DNA of 64,000 nt from QWHO01 sp021404945. Lineage in GTDB: Bacteria > Vulcanimicrobiota > Xenobia > Xenobiales > QWHO01. The notes beneath the pieces were generated by a model. That model saw nothing but the letters and a program-made list of their open reading frames with translations. It was not told the DNA's origin and made no database searches. The stretch covers positions 1 to 64,000 of the forward strand of contig CAUJEN010000121.1 of NCBI GenBank assembly GCA_963169765.1, given 5' to 3'. Below are positions 47,950-57,126 of this stretch, one piece after another. Positions within the stretch are counted from its first letter, which is position 1. The number at the start of each line of letters is the position of its first letter. A program made the translations under genes and the position numbers.

Positions 47950-50484
47950 ATGCTGGTGAGACTGGACCAGGTGGGCAAGAACGACGTCCCCACGGTGGGC
48001 GGCAAAGCGGCCAATCTCGGGGAGATGCTGCGGGCCGGGATCGCGCTGCCGCCGGGCTACTGCCTGACGGCCGAGGCCTATCGCTGCTTTGTGGGCCGCT
48101 CGGGTCTGTGGCTCGGAGTGGAAGCAGCGCTCCGGGAAGTTGCCCGCGCCGACCTCAGCCCGACTGCCTGTCAGGCCGCCTCCAGCCACATTCGAGAGCG
48201 CTTCGAGGCCTCGCCCCTGCCCGACCAGGTGGCCGCCTGCCTGGGCCAGGTCATGCGCGAGCTCGGGCCCGACACTCCCCTGGCCGTGCGCTCCTCGGCC
48301 ACGGCCGAGGACCTGGCCGAGGCCTCCTTTGCCGGCCAGCAAGAGTCTTTCCTCAATGTGCGCGGAGAAGAGTCCGTGGCCCGGCACGTCTTACTTTGCT
48401 GGTCTTCTCTTTGGACCGCCCGCGCCATCGCCTATCGGGCCAGACAGGGCTTTGACCACGCCTCGGTGGCTCTGGCCGTCGTGCTCCAGGCCATGGTCGT
48501 CCCCGAGGTCGCCGGCGTCCTCTTCACCGTGAATCCTCTCAGCGGCCGCACGGACGAGATGCTGGTCAACGCATCCTGGGGGCTGGGGGAGGCCATCGTC
48601 TCGGGCCGGGTGACGCCGGACAGCTTCCGTCTCGCCCGTCGCGGGCTGCGCCCCATCCGCCAGGCCACGCTGGGCTCGAAAGAGCACAAGATCGTACCCC
48701 GAGCCGAAGGAGGAACGCGCACCGAGCCGGTTCCCCCCGCCGATCAGATCAAGCCTTGCCTGGAGAAAAGGGCGCTCCTGGGGCTGCGCGACCTGGGAGA
48801 GCGAGTGGAGAGCCACTATGGCTCACCGCAAGACATCGAGTGGGCCATGGTCGGGCCCCGGCTCTACCTGCTGCAGACTCGTCCGATCACGGCCGTCTGC
48901 GCCCGCCCTCGCCCGCTTTCTGGTCTGCGTCGGGCCATCCAGGACGACATCCTGGAGCATTACCCCGATGCTCCCTTTCCGCTCGAGTGCCTGGCCGTGA
49001 CCGAAGGCTATGAGCAGTTGCAGCACATGGTGCGCATGCTCGGGGTCAGGTTGCCACCGGCCGAGAGCATCATCCGCATGGACGAGGAGGGAGTGTGCCA
49101 GGTCGATCCTGCCACCCCTGTGCCCACCATGGCCCTGCTGGCTCTTCCCTGGCGGGTCGCCAGCCTGCTGCGCCTGGATCCTGGACAGTGGCGGCGTCCG
49201 GACCTGTCCAGGCTGCAGGCCTTCCCCCTCGAGCAGGCAGAGGACCCGGCCCTGGCCGCCCACCTCCGGGCTGCCCTGGACCTGGCCGCCCGGACTGCGC
49301 ACACCCGCTTTTGCGATGTCATCGCGCCCATGATGCTGCGGGGGGCGTGGCTGGCTCTCCTGGCCAGGCTGGCCGGCCAGCGCGCCGATCCGTTCCTGTG
49401 GCTGGGTGGCCTTTCGACTCGAACCATCCAGATCGAGCACGCCCTTCAGGCCCTGGCCGACACGCTCCCGGATGACGGGCGAGCCCGCGCCTCCCTGGAC
49501 AGCCACGACCTGGAAGGCCTGCGCTCGGCCCTGGCCGGCCTGCCCGCGGGCCAGACCTTCCTGGGCAGCCTGGAAGCCTTCTTGCGCGATCACGGAGCGC
49601 GCGCCATGCAGGCCTACCTGCCTTTTGCCCACCGTTCCTGGCGAGAATCGCCGGCCGCCTTCCTGGCCACTCTGGCCGCGGTGGTGCGGGCAGGCACTCC
49701 CGGGGCTGCGGAGCGACGCTTCCAGGGCGCTCTCGAAGCCTTCGAGCGATTGCACGGCCAGGTGGCCCGGCGGCTTGCGCCCCCGCTCCGCGGCTGGTTC
49801 GAGAGGACGCTGCAGGGCTACCGAGCGGGGCACGTGGCTCGGGAAGAAACCCTTTATGCCGTGGAGGAAGCCTTCGTGCAGGCTCGACGCGCTGCGGACT
49901 TAGCCGCTCGCCGACTGACAGAGCGGGGCATCCTGAGGCAGCCCGAGGACATTCGTTTGCTGCGAGCTGAGGAGCTTTGCGGTCTGCTTGGCGGCCAGCT
50001 CGACCCTGGCCTGGAGCGGCGCCTGGACCGGCGGCGCGAGCGAAGGGCTGCGGCCGAGGCAGCCTGGGCCAACCTGCGCCGCCCGGCCGAGGTGACCGGC
50101 GCCGACTGCCTGACCGGAGTCGCCGGCAGCCCGGGCCTGGCGACCGGTCCGGCTCGAGTCATCCGCGGCGTGGAGGACTTCGAGCGCCTGCAAGCGGGAG
50201 ATATCCTGGTCTGTCCGTTTACCGACCCGACCTGGACCCCGCTCTTCTCCCTGGCCCGCGCCGTCGTAGCGGATACGGGAGGCCCCCTGTCTCACGCGGC
50301 CATCGTGGCCCGCGAGTATGAGATCCCGGCCGTTCTCGGAACAGGCGTCGGCACCAGCTGGGTGGCCGAGGGAGAGCAGCTCGAGGTGGATGCCTTTCGC
50401 GGTCGGGTGCGCCGGCTCGCGAGCAACTCCTCCGGACAGCCGGGCGCGGAAAGGCCCGGGCCCGGCCCCGAGGGGGGCACTTGA
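47950..50484 (+). CDS. PEP synthase/rifampin phosphotransferase-like protein
   Basis: 844 residues. The N-terminal part is a PPDK-type ATP-binding domain (VGGKAANLGEMLRAGI, AVRSSATAEDLAEASFAGQQ). IEWAMVGPRLYLLQTRPIT ends that part. The C-terminus is the swivelling His domain with DTGGPLSHAAIVAREYEI, whose His accepts a phosphate, and ends GEQLEVDAFRGRVRRL. It lacks the large PEP-binding barrel, as rifampin phosphotransferases do. It may therefore phosphorylate a small molecule using ATP, releasing AMP and phosphate. Rifampin as target is a guess. The TetR-type gene diverges from it. Confidence 0.85.
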   Translation: MLVRLDQVGKNDVPTVGGKAANLGEMLRAGIALPPGYCLTAEAYRCFVGRSGLWLGVEAALREVARADLSPTACQAASSHIRERFEASPLPDQVAACLGQVMRELGPDTPLAVRSSATAEDLAEASFAGQQESFLNVRGEESVARHVLLCWSSLWTARAIAYRARQGFDHASVALAVVLQAMVVPEVAGVLFTVNPLSGRTDEMLVNASWGLGEAIVSGRVTPDSFRLARRGLRPIRQATLGSKEHKIVPRAEGGTRTEPVPPADQIKPCLEKRALLGLRDLGERVESHYGSPQDIEWAMVGPRLYLLQTRPITAVCARPRPLSGLRRAIQDDILEHYPDAPFPLECLAVTEGYEQLQHMVRMLGVRLPPAESIIRMDEEGVCQVDPATPVPTMALLALPWRVASLLRLDPGQWRRPDLSRLQAFPLEQAEDPALAAHLRAALDLAARTAHTRFCDVIAPMMLRGAWLALLARLAGQRADPFLWLGGLSTRTIQIEHALQALADTLPDDGRARASLDSHDLEGLRSALAGLPAGQTFLGSLEAFLRDHGARAMQAYLPFAHRSWRESPAAFLATLAAVVRAGTPGAAERRFQGALEAFERLHGQVARRLAPPLRGWFERTLQGYRAGHVAREETLYAVEEAFVQARRAADLAARRLTERGILRQPEDIRLLRAEELCGLLGGQLDPGLERRLDRRRERRAAAEAAWANLRRPAEVTGADCLTGVAGSPGLATGPARVIRGVEDFERLQAGDILVCPFTDPTWTPLFSLARAVVADTGGPLSHAAIVAREYEIPAVLGTGVGTSWVAEGEQLEVDAFRGRVRRLASNSSGQPGAERPGPGPEGGT

Positions 50485-50518
50485 GCCGGGTCGTTGAGCT
50501 CGAATCGGGACAGCACGC

Positions 50519-51179
50519 CTAAGGCCTCGTGATCTGGTCGAGCATGGGGCTGGGAAACCGCGGGTAGCGCGCGTCGTCGTCCTTCTGGAAGATTCCGCAG
50601 GCCTCCAGCTTGCCCAGGCCCTGGGCCAGCTTCCTCTCGATGCCCTGGTTGAAGGCTCCGGTCAGGATCGACAGCCGCTTGACCTTCAGAAGCTTGCAGG
50701 TCTCCACGATCTCCTGGGCGGCGCTGGGCACGTCTGAGATGTCGTCCCCGCTGAAGTACCAGAAGAGTCCGAGAGTGTCCAGGTCGTGCCCCTGGAGCTC
50801 GAGGCCGAGCCGCTGGATGGACTTCTCCACGAAGCCCCCGGTGACCAGGATGAAGTGACGGGTCGGCCCGCCCCGCAGGGCGGCCGCGATCGGCGCCACC
50901 TGGTCCGGCTTGAGGGCGCCCACGGGTCGCCCTCCGCTGGCGCTCCTGGAGGGTCTGGAGGATCTCCAGGCTGTCCGTCTCCACCATGGGCGGGAGAGCT
51001 GCCTGCAGGGGCAGATTGCGGTCCGACGCGGAAGCCGGGTTGAACCACTGGCTCGAGCCCACCGCCATGATGCGCATCGCGTTGCCTGACTGCTCGGTGA
51101 CCATCCGCAGGCGCGTGCCGGGATAGCGCGGCAGGAACCTGTAGTCGGCTCCGGGCTTCTTTTTGAACAATCCCCCCAT
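50519..51179 (-). pseudogene. Frameshifted gene of unknown function
   Basis: The frame from MGGLFKKKPGADYRFLPRY (51179) is convincing up to about 50930 (ILQTLQERQRRATRG). After that the coding signal moves to another frame, GALKPDQVAPIAAALRGGP, and continues with ILVTGGFVEKSIQRL to the TGA/TAG near 50519. A single-base indel near 50905-50960 explains this; in one frame the product would be about 219 residues. No domain recognised. It is either a recent pseudogene or a base-call error. Confidence 0.6.
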
Positions 51180-51441
51180 AAGCGATGGTTCGCCGGGCGA
51201 GCCAGAATTCCGCTCGGGAAAGAGTCGCCCGGGATTGAACATCCCTCACAGGGACTCGGGTGTGCGAGCACTTTCTCAGGATGGCAGGCAGTCCACCCCA
51301 CCCCCTGGCAAATCACGTTATCACGTTCGTGCTCGAGTGAGCGAACCGACAAAAGAGCTGGGCGAGGCTCAAACGAACGGACCCCTGTCGTGCCTGGATT
51401 TCCTCCGGCATCACCTGGACAGGCTCGATCCGGTCAAATCC

Positions 51442-54400
51442 TCAGCGCCGCTTGCTGACCCTGACCCCGCCCACGATCACCGAGTCCTCCTGCTCATCCA
51501 GGGTTCGGCCGTTCCCCTGCAGCATCGCTTCCATGGCCCGCTCCAGGCTCTCGCCCACGATCATCGACTGCAGCACCCGGATCAGGCATTCGCCCGCATC
51601 GCGACCCTCCAGCAGGCCGAGCGCCCGGGCCTGGCCCAGGCTGCCCAGCACCCGCCAGGCCTGGTCCGGACCCAGTTGCCCCAGGATCCGCATGCCCTCG
51701 CTCGAGGCCGCCGCCAGCATCTCCACGGCCGCGCCCTGCAGGCTCAAGAGATCAAGCCTTACTTCGCTCCCCTCGCGGGTGGCTTGCAGGCGAAGGTCTC
51801 GAATGCCCAGCGCCTCTCCGGGCCCGTCGTTGGTCCACTGCTTCGGTTTCACCGCAAAGCGAAGCTGCACCGTGCGTCCGCTGTAAGCCGACAAATCCAC
51901 CGACCGCTGGCTCCAGTCCGCGCTCAAGCCGGGAAACTGTGCCAGGCTGGTGTAGCTCTGCCCGTCCACGCTGATCTCCAGGCCGGCCACATTGTCCTGC
52001 ACGCGAAGATCATGCTTTTCTGAGAACTCGACCTTCACGTCCGTCAGCCCGGCCAGCGGCAGGGGCGGCGTGGTCAGGTGCTGCTCCAGCGGGGCACCGA
52101 TGAACAGACGGTCGATCCAGGCCGCCCCCTGCTGGCTCCAGCTGCCCACGGCCGCCCATTCCGGCTGGCTCCGGGCCAGCTTTTCGGCCGCTTCCAGGGC
52201 CTCGGGGTCGGTCCCGGCCATCTGCAGATAGAGCTCGGACGCCTTCAGACCGGAGGTCTCAGCCAGCCGGCTGGCCAGGGTGAAGAGGCGGCTTCGTTGG
52301 GCCAGCTCGGTTGGCCCCTCGGAAGAGATCAGCGGCCAGGCCTCGACCGCCTGCTCCACTCCGCAGCTCGAAGCCAGCGCAATCATGGCCTCCTGGCGCT
52401 GAGGGAAGTCCGGCTTGCCCAGCTCGGGGGATAGACCCGGCCAGAGCTTGAGGGCCTGGACGCTGTCGCCCAGCTTCTCACTCAGCTCGCCCAGGGCCAG
52501 CATCGACTCCGAGCTGCCTGCGGCCGCTTCCAGGGCCCGGGCCACCAGGCTCGCGTCCATGGTTTCCTCGAAGACTGTCCGCTGGGGAGCCGAGGCAGCG
52601 CTCCGCCCCACCACCTTCAACCCGGCCAGCTCGAAGGCGTTGCCCGGCCCGCTCTCGTCCCAATGCTCAGGGGCCACCCGCAGGCGCAGTTGCACGGTCT
52701 TGGAGAGATAAGCCGAGAGGTCCACCTCCTGGTCGGCCCATTCGGTGCGCTGGGCTCCCTGGAATCTGGCCAGCGCGGTCCAACTCTTCCCCTCGTCGGC
52801 GGAGATCTCTAACTCGGCCTGGTTCTTCTCGGTGCGCAGGTCGTGTCTGGCGGCGAAGACCACTCTGGCCGAATCCAGGTCGGTCAGCCGGATCGGCGGT
52901 GTGGTCAGCTCGTTCTTGAAGGGGGCCCCGATGAAGAGGCGATTGCTCCAGACGGCACCGCGCTGGGGATCGCGGCGGGTCTCCCAGACTCCCTCCCTGG
53001 TCCAGGAGGGACGTCGGGCCAGCACGCCTTCCAGGGCCGCCGTGGCCCGATCGTCCAGGGGCTGGCTGCAGAGGTTGCGGTAGACCGGCTCCAGGTCGGC
53101 CAGGCTGGCCCCGGCGGGAGCTGTTCGGGCGGCGATCTCCAGCCAGCGCACGCGGCTCAGCTCGGCTCCGCTGCCTTCGTCGAGCAAAGGCCAGGCGCTG
53201 GCCGCAGCTGCCGGACCCATCCGGCCGGCCAGCTCGCTCAGCGCGCCGGCTCGCTCCAGCAAACGCTCCGGCCGACCCAGCAAGAGCGGCCACAGCTCCA
53301 GAGCCTGGCGCGCATCCTTTGCTCTGGCGCTCAACTGGCCCAGCGTCTGCAGCGCCTCCTCGCGATGCTCCCGGGGCATGTTGGACAGCCCCTCCAGGGC
53401 CCGATCCCAGAGCTCGCCGGCGCAGCCCAGAGGGGTGCTCACCGGCCCCCACGCTGTCTCACCCTTCAGTTTGAGGCTCTGGACCGAGAGCGCCACTCCC
53501 GGGCCGTCCTCGTTCCACACTTTCGGCACGACCGCAAAGCGCAGCCGCACCGTCTTGCCCGCGTGGCGCGACAGGTCGAGTTGCAGGTCTTTGCGTTCTG
53601 AGGAGGTCCCCTTCAGCTCGATCAGGGTGCTCCAGCGGGGATCGGGCCCATCCTCGGCCAGCTCGATTCTGGCCAGGTTGCCATCCACGCGCAGATCGTG
53701 GCGCTCCGACAGAGTCAGCTGCGGCGAGCGCAGGTGGGCCAGCGAGAGCGGGGGGCTGGTCAGCTCGTTCTGGGTGGGGGCACCGATGTAGAGCCGGTTG
53801 CTCCAACCCTGGTCGCTCGCGTCCCAGGCCCCCACGCTGTGCCACTCCGGCTGCTCGGAGGCCACCTGGCGCAGTGTGTCCAGGCTCTCTTCGGAGAGCT
53901 GCAGCGCCGACAGCTGCCGGGTGCGCTTGAGCAGCGTCTCCAGCGGCGTCCGGGGCGCCGACAGATGGGCCACCAGGGCCAGCTCCCGGGCCTGATCGGC
54001 CCCCGTCAGCCTGGGCCAGATCTGCCCGGCGGCGCTCGCGCCCATCCGCGAGGCCAGCTCGCCCAGGGCGCTCCAGTCTTGCTCCGGAGCAAGCTTACTC
54101 AGCTCCAGGGCCTGGCGGGCTCCACCCGCCTGGACCGCAAGGCGAGCCAGGGCCGGCAAGCGGGCAGCTTCGTCCAGCAAGCCCTCGGGAGAGGCCAGAC
54201 CCTTCTGGCTCAGCAGCTCGACGGTCTGGCTCAGGCTCTGGCCGGTGAGCTTGAGGTCCGAGATGGCCAGCGCCTCACCCGGCCCGCTGTTGTCCCAGTG
54301 CTCCGGCCTGACCACGAAGCGCAAGTGCAGCTTCTTACCGTCAAAGGCCGACAGGTCCACCGACTCGGCCGTGGGCCCACCCAGGGCTCCCGGGAAACTG

Positions 54401-56436
54401 GCCAGCTGGCTCCAGGTCTGCCCGTCCGCGCTGGCCTCCAGCAGTGCCCGGTTCTTGTCCACTCGCAGGTCGTGCTGTTGGGTGAACGAGAGCTTGCAGC
54501 CGGTCAGGTGGGCCAGCGAGATCACCGGCAGCTCCAGGCTGTTCTGGGGGCTCGCCCCGATGTACAGCTTGTTCACCCAGCGCCCGTCCGAAAGCTCCCA
54601 GTCGCCCTCCTTCTTGAGGGCCAACTGAGCCGATAGCTCGCTGAAGGCCTGCAGCTGAGCGTCGTCCAGGTTGGCCTGGCGCAGCCTCCGGTAGGTTTCC
54701 AGGCTCTGCTCGGGCCAGGTTTGCTCGGCCAGCTTCAGCCTCTCTAGTCGCTCGGCCCAGGTCGAGGTTTCCCGGGGCGAGGCCAGCTCGGCGTAGGCCG
54801 CCCGGCCCTTCTCCCAGCCTTTCTGCTCGACCATCTGCTCGAGCGTCTGGCGGCGCTCGGCGAAATCCGGCCGGGCCCGGTCGCTTGCGAGCAGCTCGCC
54901 CCAGGCCGTCACGGCCTGATCGGCGTTCTTGAAGCGGGCCGCCAGGGCTTTCACCTCGGGGTAGCTCTCGGGCTCCAGCGCCACCAGCTTCGTCATTCCC
55001 TCCAGGGTCGGCTTCCAGGGCTTGAGCTCGCCCGCCAGCGCCAGCAGACCCTGTCCCGGCGGCATGGAAGCGTAGATTGCGGTCCAGCCTGCGGGATCGA
55101 GCCCCGCGCGCCCCAGCAGCTCGCGCGACGACTCCAGCGCCACGGCCCGGAAGGGTAGATTCTCCTGCTTGCAGTGGCGCCAGGCCTCCAGGGCCGGCTG
55201 TCCCGCTCGAGCGAGCCTGGCCAGCTCCCCGCCTCGCAGGGCAAGCTCCGGCCCGAGCTCTTCGGCCGCCTCCACCGCCCAGGCCGGCGAGACCGTCACC
55301 AGCTGCCGGAAGGTTGCCTGGCGAGCCGCATAATCCTTGCCTTCCAGCGCCGCCAGGGCCCGCTCGGCCAGCTTCAGGTCGCGCGTATCGGCCACCGCCT
55401 CGCGCCAGTGGTCCTGGTGATAGCCCTGCTTTCGGCCCAGCTCCAGGGCCTTGACCGCCATTTCGGGCTGAACCGACCGGGCCAGAGCCTGCAACTCCTC
55501 CGCCGTGGGCTGCAGGGGAGCCTGCTCGGGCGTGTTGCGCAAGACGGCCGGGTAGAGGGTGGCCAGGTGCGGTCCCATCAGCAGCCCGGCCAGCTCTACG
55601 CGCTCGGACAGGGGACGCGAGCTGCCATCCTGGCGCACCAGCTCCCAGGCCTGCTCGGCTTGCTTCCCGGCCAGCCGACGCATCCGCTCGGCTTGAGACT
55701 TGAGCAGCTCCAGCTCTCGGGTGGGCGGGGCGCAAAGCTCTCTTTGCTGCAGATTTCTCAGCCGCAGCCCCTGGTGCGACACCTCCACCGGTGCCTCGGG
55801 GGCAAGCCTGGCCGAGGAGAGATAGGTGGCCAGCGGCGTCCCGGTGGAGAGGGCATAGCCCTGCTCGGCCAGCCCCTTCAGGCTTTTGGCCAGCTCGGGA
55901 CGGGCCAGCTTGCCGGCCTCGAGCTTACCCTGCTCAAAGGCCTTGAAGAGCTCGCTCTCCCGCTCCGCCGTCGGTCCCTGGCTCAGGGCCAGGTAAGCCA
56001 GGTAAGCCGCCCCTGGCGCGTGGGTGGCCGCCAGAGCTTGCCCCAGCGCGCCGTCCGAGAGCTGCTCCGGCGAACCGGCGTGAAAGGCGTGGAACAGCCC
56101 CAGTCGCTCGGCGCTCTCCAGGGGTATCCACTGCTCGCTCGCCAGGCGCACGCGCACCTGAGGGTCGTCTTTCTTCAGCTCCTGGGAGACCTTCTCGGGA
56201 TCGGCCGATTTCCAGGTCTTTTGAAACAGCCAGTTGCGCCCCTGCACCTCGAAGCTGGCCCCGCGCTCGGCCAGTTGCTGGGCCAGCGCCAGCGGGGGAG
56301 GCATCCCGGCCTGGGTCCCCCCCGAGCTCTCGGCCCGGGCCGACCCCACCTCCACCTGATCAACGCTCGCCGATGCCGCCGACCGCAGCAGGGCGGGCGC
56401 ATAAAAGTCCGGGCTGATGACGGGTCGGATCGGCAC
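51442..56436 (-). CDS. Giant repeat protein with four beta-sandwich modules and conserved tail
   Basis: 1664 residues. The N-terminus (MPIRPVISPDFYAPAL) carries DQVEVGSA near residue 25. Residues 60-600 are mostly helical repeats (GELARLARAGQPALEAW). Four similar modules of about 125 residues start near 605, 865, 1150 and 1425. Each holds W-x-N-(R/K)-L-(Y/F)-I-G-A, E/Q-H-D-L-R-V, D-L-S-x-(Y/F/H) and L-R-F/L-x-V-x-P-x-x-W. The fold suggests a jelly-roll like the domain of immune-inhibitor-type proteases. The end DSVIVGGVRVSKRR is the shared tail. Likely exported or surface-bound, although no classical signal peptide is present. Confidence 0.8.
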   Translation of the reverse strand: MPIRPVISPDFYAPALLRSAASASVDQVEVGSARAESSGGTQAGMPPPLALAQQLAERGASFEVQGRNWLFQKTWKSADPEKVSQELKKDDPQVRVRLASEQWIPLESAERLGLFHAFHAGSPEQLSDGALGQALAATHAPGAAYLAYLALSQGPTAERESELFKAFEQGKLEAGKLARPELAKSLKGLAEQGYALSTGTPLATYLSSARLAPEAPVEVSHQGLRLRNLQQRELCAPPTRELELLKSQAERMRRLAGKQAEQAWELVRQDGSSRPLSERVELAGLLMGPHLATLYPAVLRNTPEQAPLQPTAEELQALARSVQPEMAVKALELGRKQGYHQDHWREAVADTRDLKLAERALAALEGKDYAARQATFRQLVTVSPAWAVEAAEELGPELALRGGELARLARAGQPALEAWRHCKQENLPFRAVALESSRELLGRAGLDPAGWTAIYASMPPGQGLLALAGELKPWKPTLEGMTKLVALEPESYPEVKALAARFKNADQAVTAWGELLASDRARPDFAERRQTLEQMVEQKGWEKGRAAYAELASPRETSTWAERLERLKLAEQTWPEQSLETYRRLRQANLDDAQLQAFSELSAQLALKKEGDWELSDGRWVNKLYIGASPQNSLELPVISLAHLTGCKLSFTQQHDLRVDKNRALLEASADGQTWSQLASFPGALGGPTAESVDLSAFDGKKLHLRFVVRPEHWDNSGPGEALAISDLKLTGQSLSQTVELLSQKGLASPEGLLDEAARLPALARLAVQAGGARQALELSKLAPEQDWSALGELASRMGASAAGQIWPRLTGADQARELALVAHLSAPRTPLETLLKRTRQLSALQLSEESLDTLRQVASEQPEWHSVGAWDASDQGWSNRLYIGAPTQNELTSPPLSLAHLRSPQLTLSERHDLRVDGNLARIELAEDGPDPRWSTLIELKGTSSERKDLQLDLSRHAGKTVRLRFAVVPKVWNEDGPGVALSVQSLKLKGETAWGPVSTPLGCAGELWDRALEGLSNMPREHREEALQTLGQLSARAKDARQALELWPLLLGRPERLLERAGALSELAGRMGPAAAASAWPLLDEGSGAELSRVRWLEIAARTAPAGASLADLEPVYRNLCSQPLDDRATAALEGVLARRPSWTREGVWETRRDPQRGAVWSNRLFIGAPFKNELTTPPIRLTDLDSARVVFAARHDLRTEKNQAELEISADEGKSWTALARFQGAQRTEWADQEVDLSAYLSKTVQLRLRVAPEHWDESGPGNAFELAGLKVVGRSAASAPQRTVFEETMDASLVARALEAAAGSSESMLALGELSEKLGDSVQALKLWPGLSPELGKPDFPQRQEAMIALASSCGVEQAVEAWPLISSEGPTELAQRSRLFTLASRLAETSGLKASELYLQMAGTDPEALEAAEKLARSQPEWAAVGSWSQQGAAWIDRLFIGAPLEQHLTTPPLPLAGLTDVKVEFSEKHDLRVQDNVAGLEISVDGQSYTSLAQFPGLSADWSQRSVDLSAYSGRTVQLRFAVKPKQWTNDGPGEALGIRDLRLQATREGSEVRLDLLSLQGAAVEMLAAASSEGMRILGQLGPDQAWRVLGSLGQARALGLLEGRDAGECLIRVLQSMIVGESLERAMEAMLQGNGRTLDEQEDSVIVGGVRVSKRR

Positions 56437-56593
56437 CGATTTAGCTTAGGTCAGAGCCCTGAAAGGCGACCAAAAATCAAGCCAGGCGTGGCAACTTCGC
56501 CCGAAGCGATTCGCTGGGAAGGAGCCCGCGCTCCCTGCCCGGGAGCGGGGGGTAGAGGAGGAAGAGTTCGCTCGCTTCACGCAGGGGAGCACC

Positions 56594-57064
56594 GTGACCG
56601 TGCAGCGCCTTCATTTCGTCCTCGGCATCCTCTGCGCCGTCCCGCTTTTCCTCTGGTCTTCGAGCGGCTTGCTCAACGCTCTGCCGAGATCGGTCACCAC
56701 CGGAACGCGCTATGAGCCTCTTCAGATCGAGCGACTCCGGATCAGCCCGCAACAGGCCGTGGAAAGCGCTCGTCGCCTGGCCGGACAAGATGTGTTGGTG
56801 TCGGCGATGACTTTGCAGCAGGCAGACGGGCAACTCGTCTGGCTCCTGGTGGTTGGAGGGCGCAGCTTGAGTGTGGACGCTGAGAGCGGAGTCGCTGCCT
56901 GGCCTGCGCCCCCCGGGGCACTGTCGACCTACTTCACGCAGGCCCACTACTTCGCCTTTGCCGGACCGCTTCGACCGCTGCTCCTGGTCGGGGCGACGGC
57001 AGGGTTGCTGGCTTTGTTGGCAACCGGCCTGACTCTGGCCCTTCGGCGCTGGCGTCGTGGTTGA
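56594..57064 (+). CDS. PepSY-associated membrane protein
   Basis: 156 residues from a GTG. The start LHFVLGILCAVPLFLWSSSGLL is a membrane segment of the PepSY-TM type. A periplasmic region of about 80 residues follows with IERLRISPQQAVESARRLAG, similar to a PepSY motif, and SVDAESGVAAW. The C-terminal segment LLLVGATAGLLALLATGLTLAL is the second helix. It probably sits in the inner membrane with one periplasmic loop, maybe linked to cofactor or protease function. It lies in the gap between the giant gene and the 57127 gene, on the other strand. GTG at 56600 is an alternative. Confidence 0.72.
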   Translation: MTVQRLHFVLGILCAVPLFLWSSSGLLNALPRSVTTGTRYEPLQIERLRISPQQAVESARRLAGQDVLVSAMTLQQADGQLVWLLVVGGRSLSVDAESGVAAWPAPPGALSTYFTQAHYFAFAGPLRPLLLVGATAGLLALLATGLTLALRRWRRG

Positions 57065-57126
57065 GACGGGCAGTCGAGGACGGGCTCCCTTCTGGCTCCC
57101 TCGGCTCAAGCAAACGATGAACCGGC

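Noticed and set aside
54341..55735. 464-codon minus-strand frame overlapping the giant gene in another frame
   Set aside because: Extremely Gly/Ala/Arg-rich and inside a gene with repeat modules continuous in the chosen frame.
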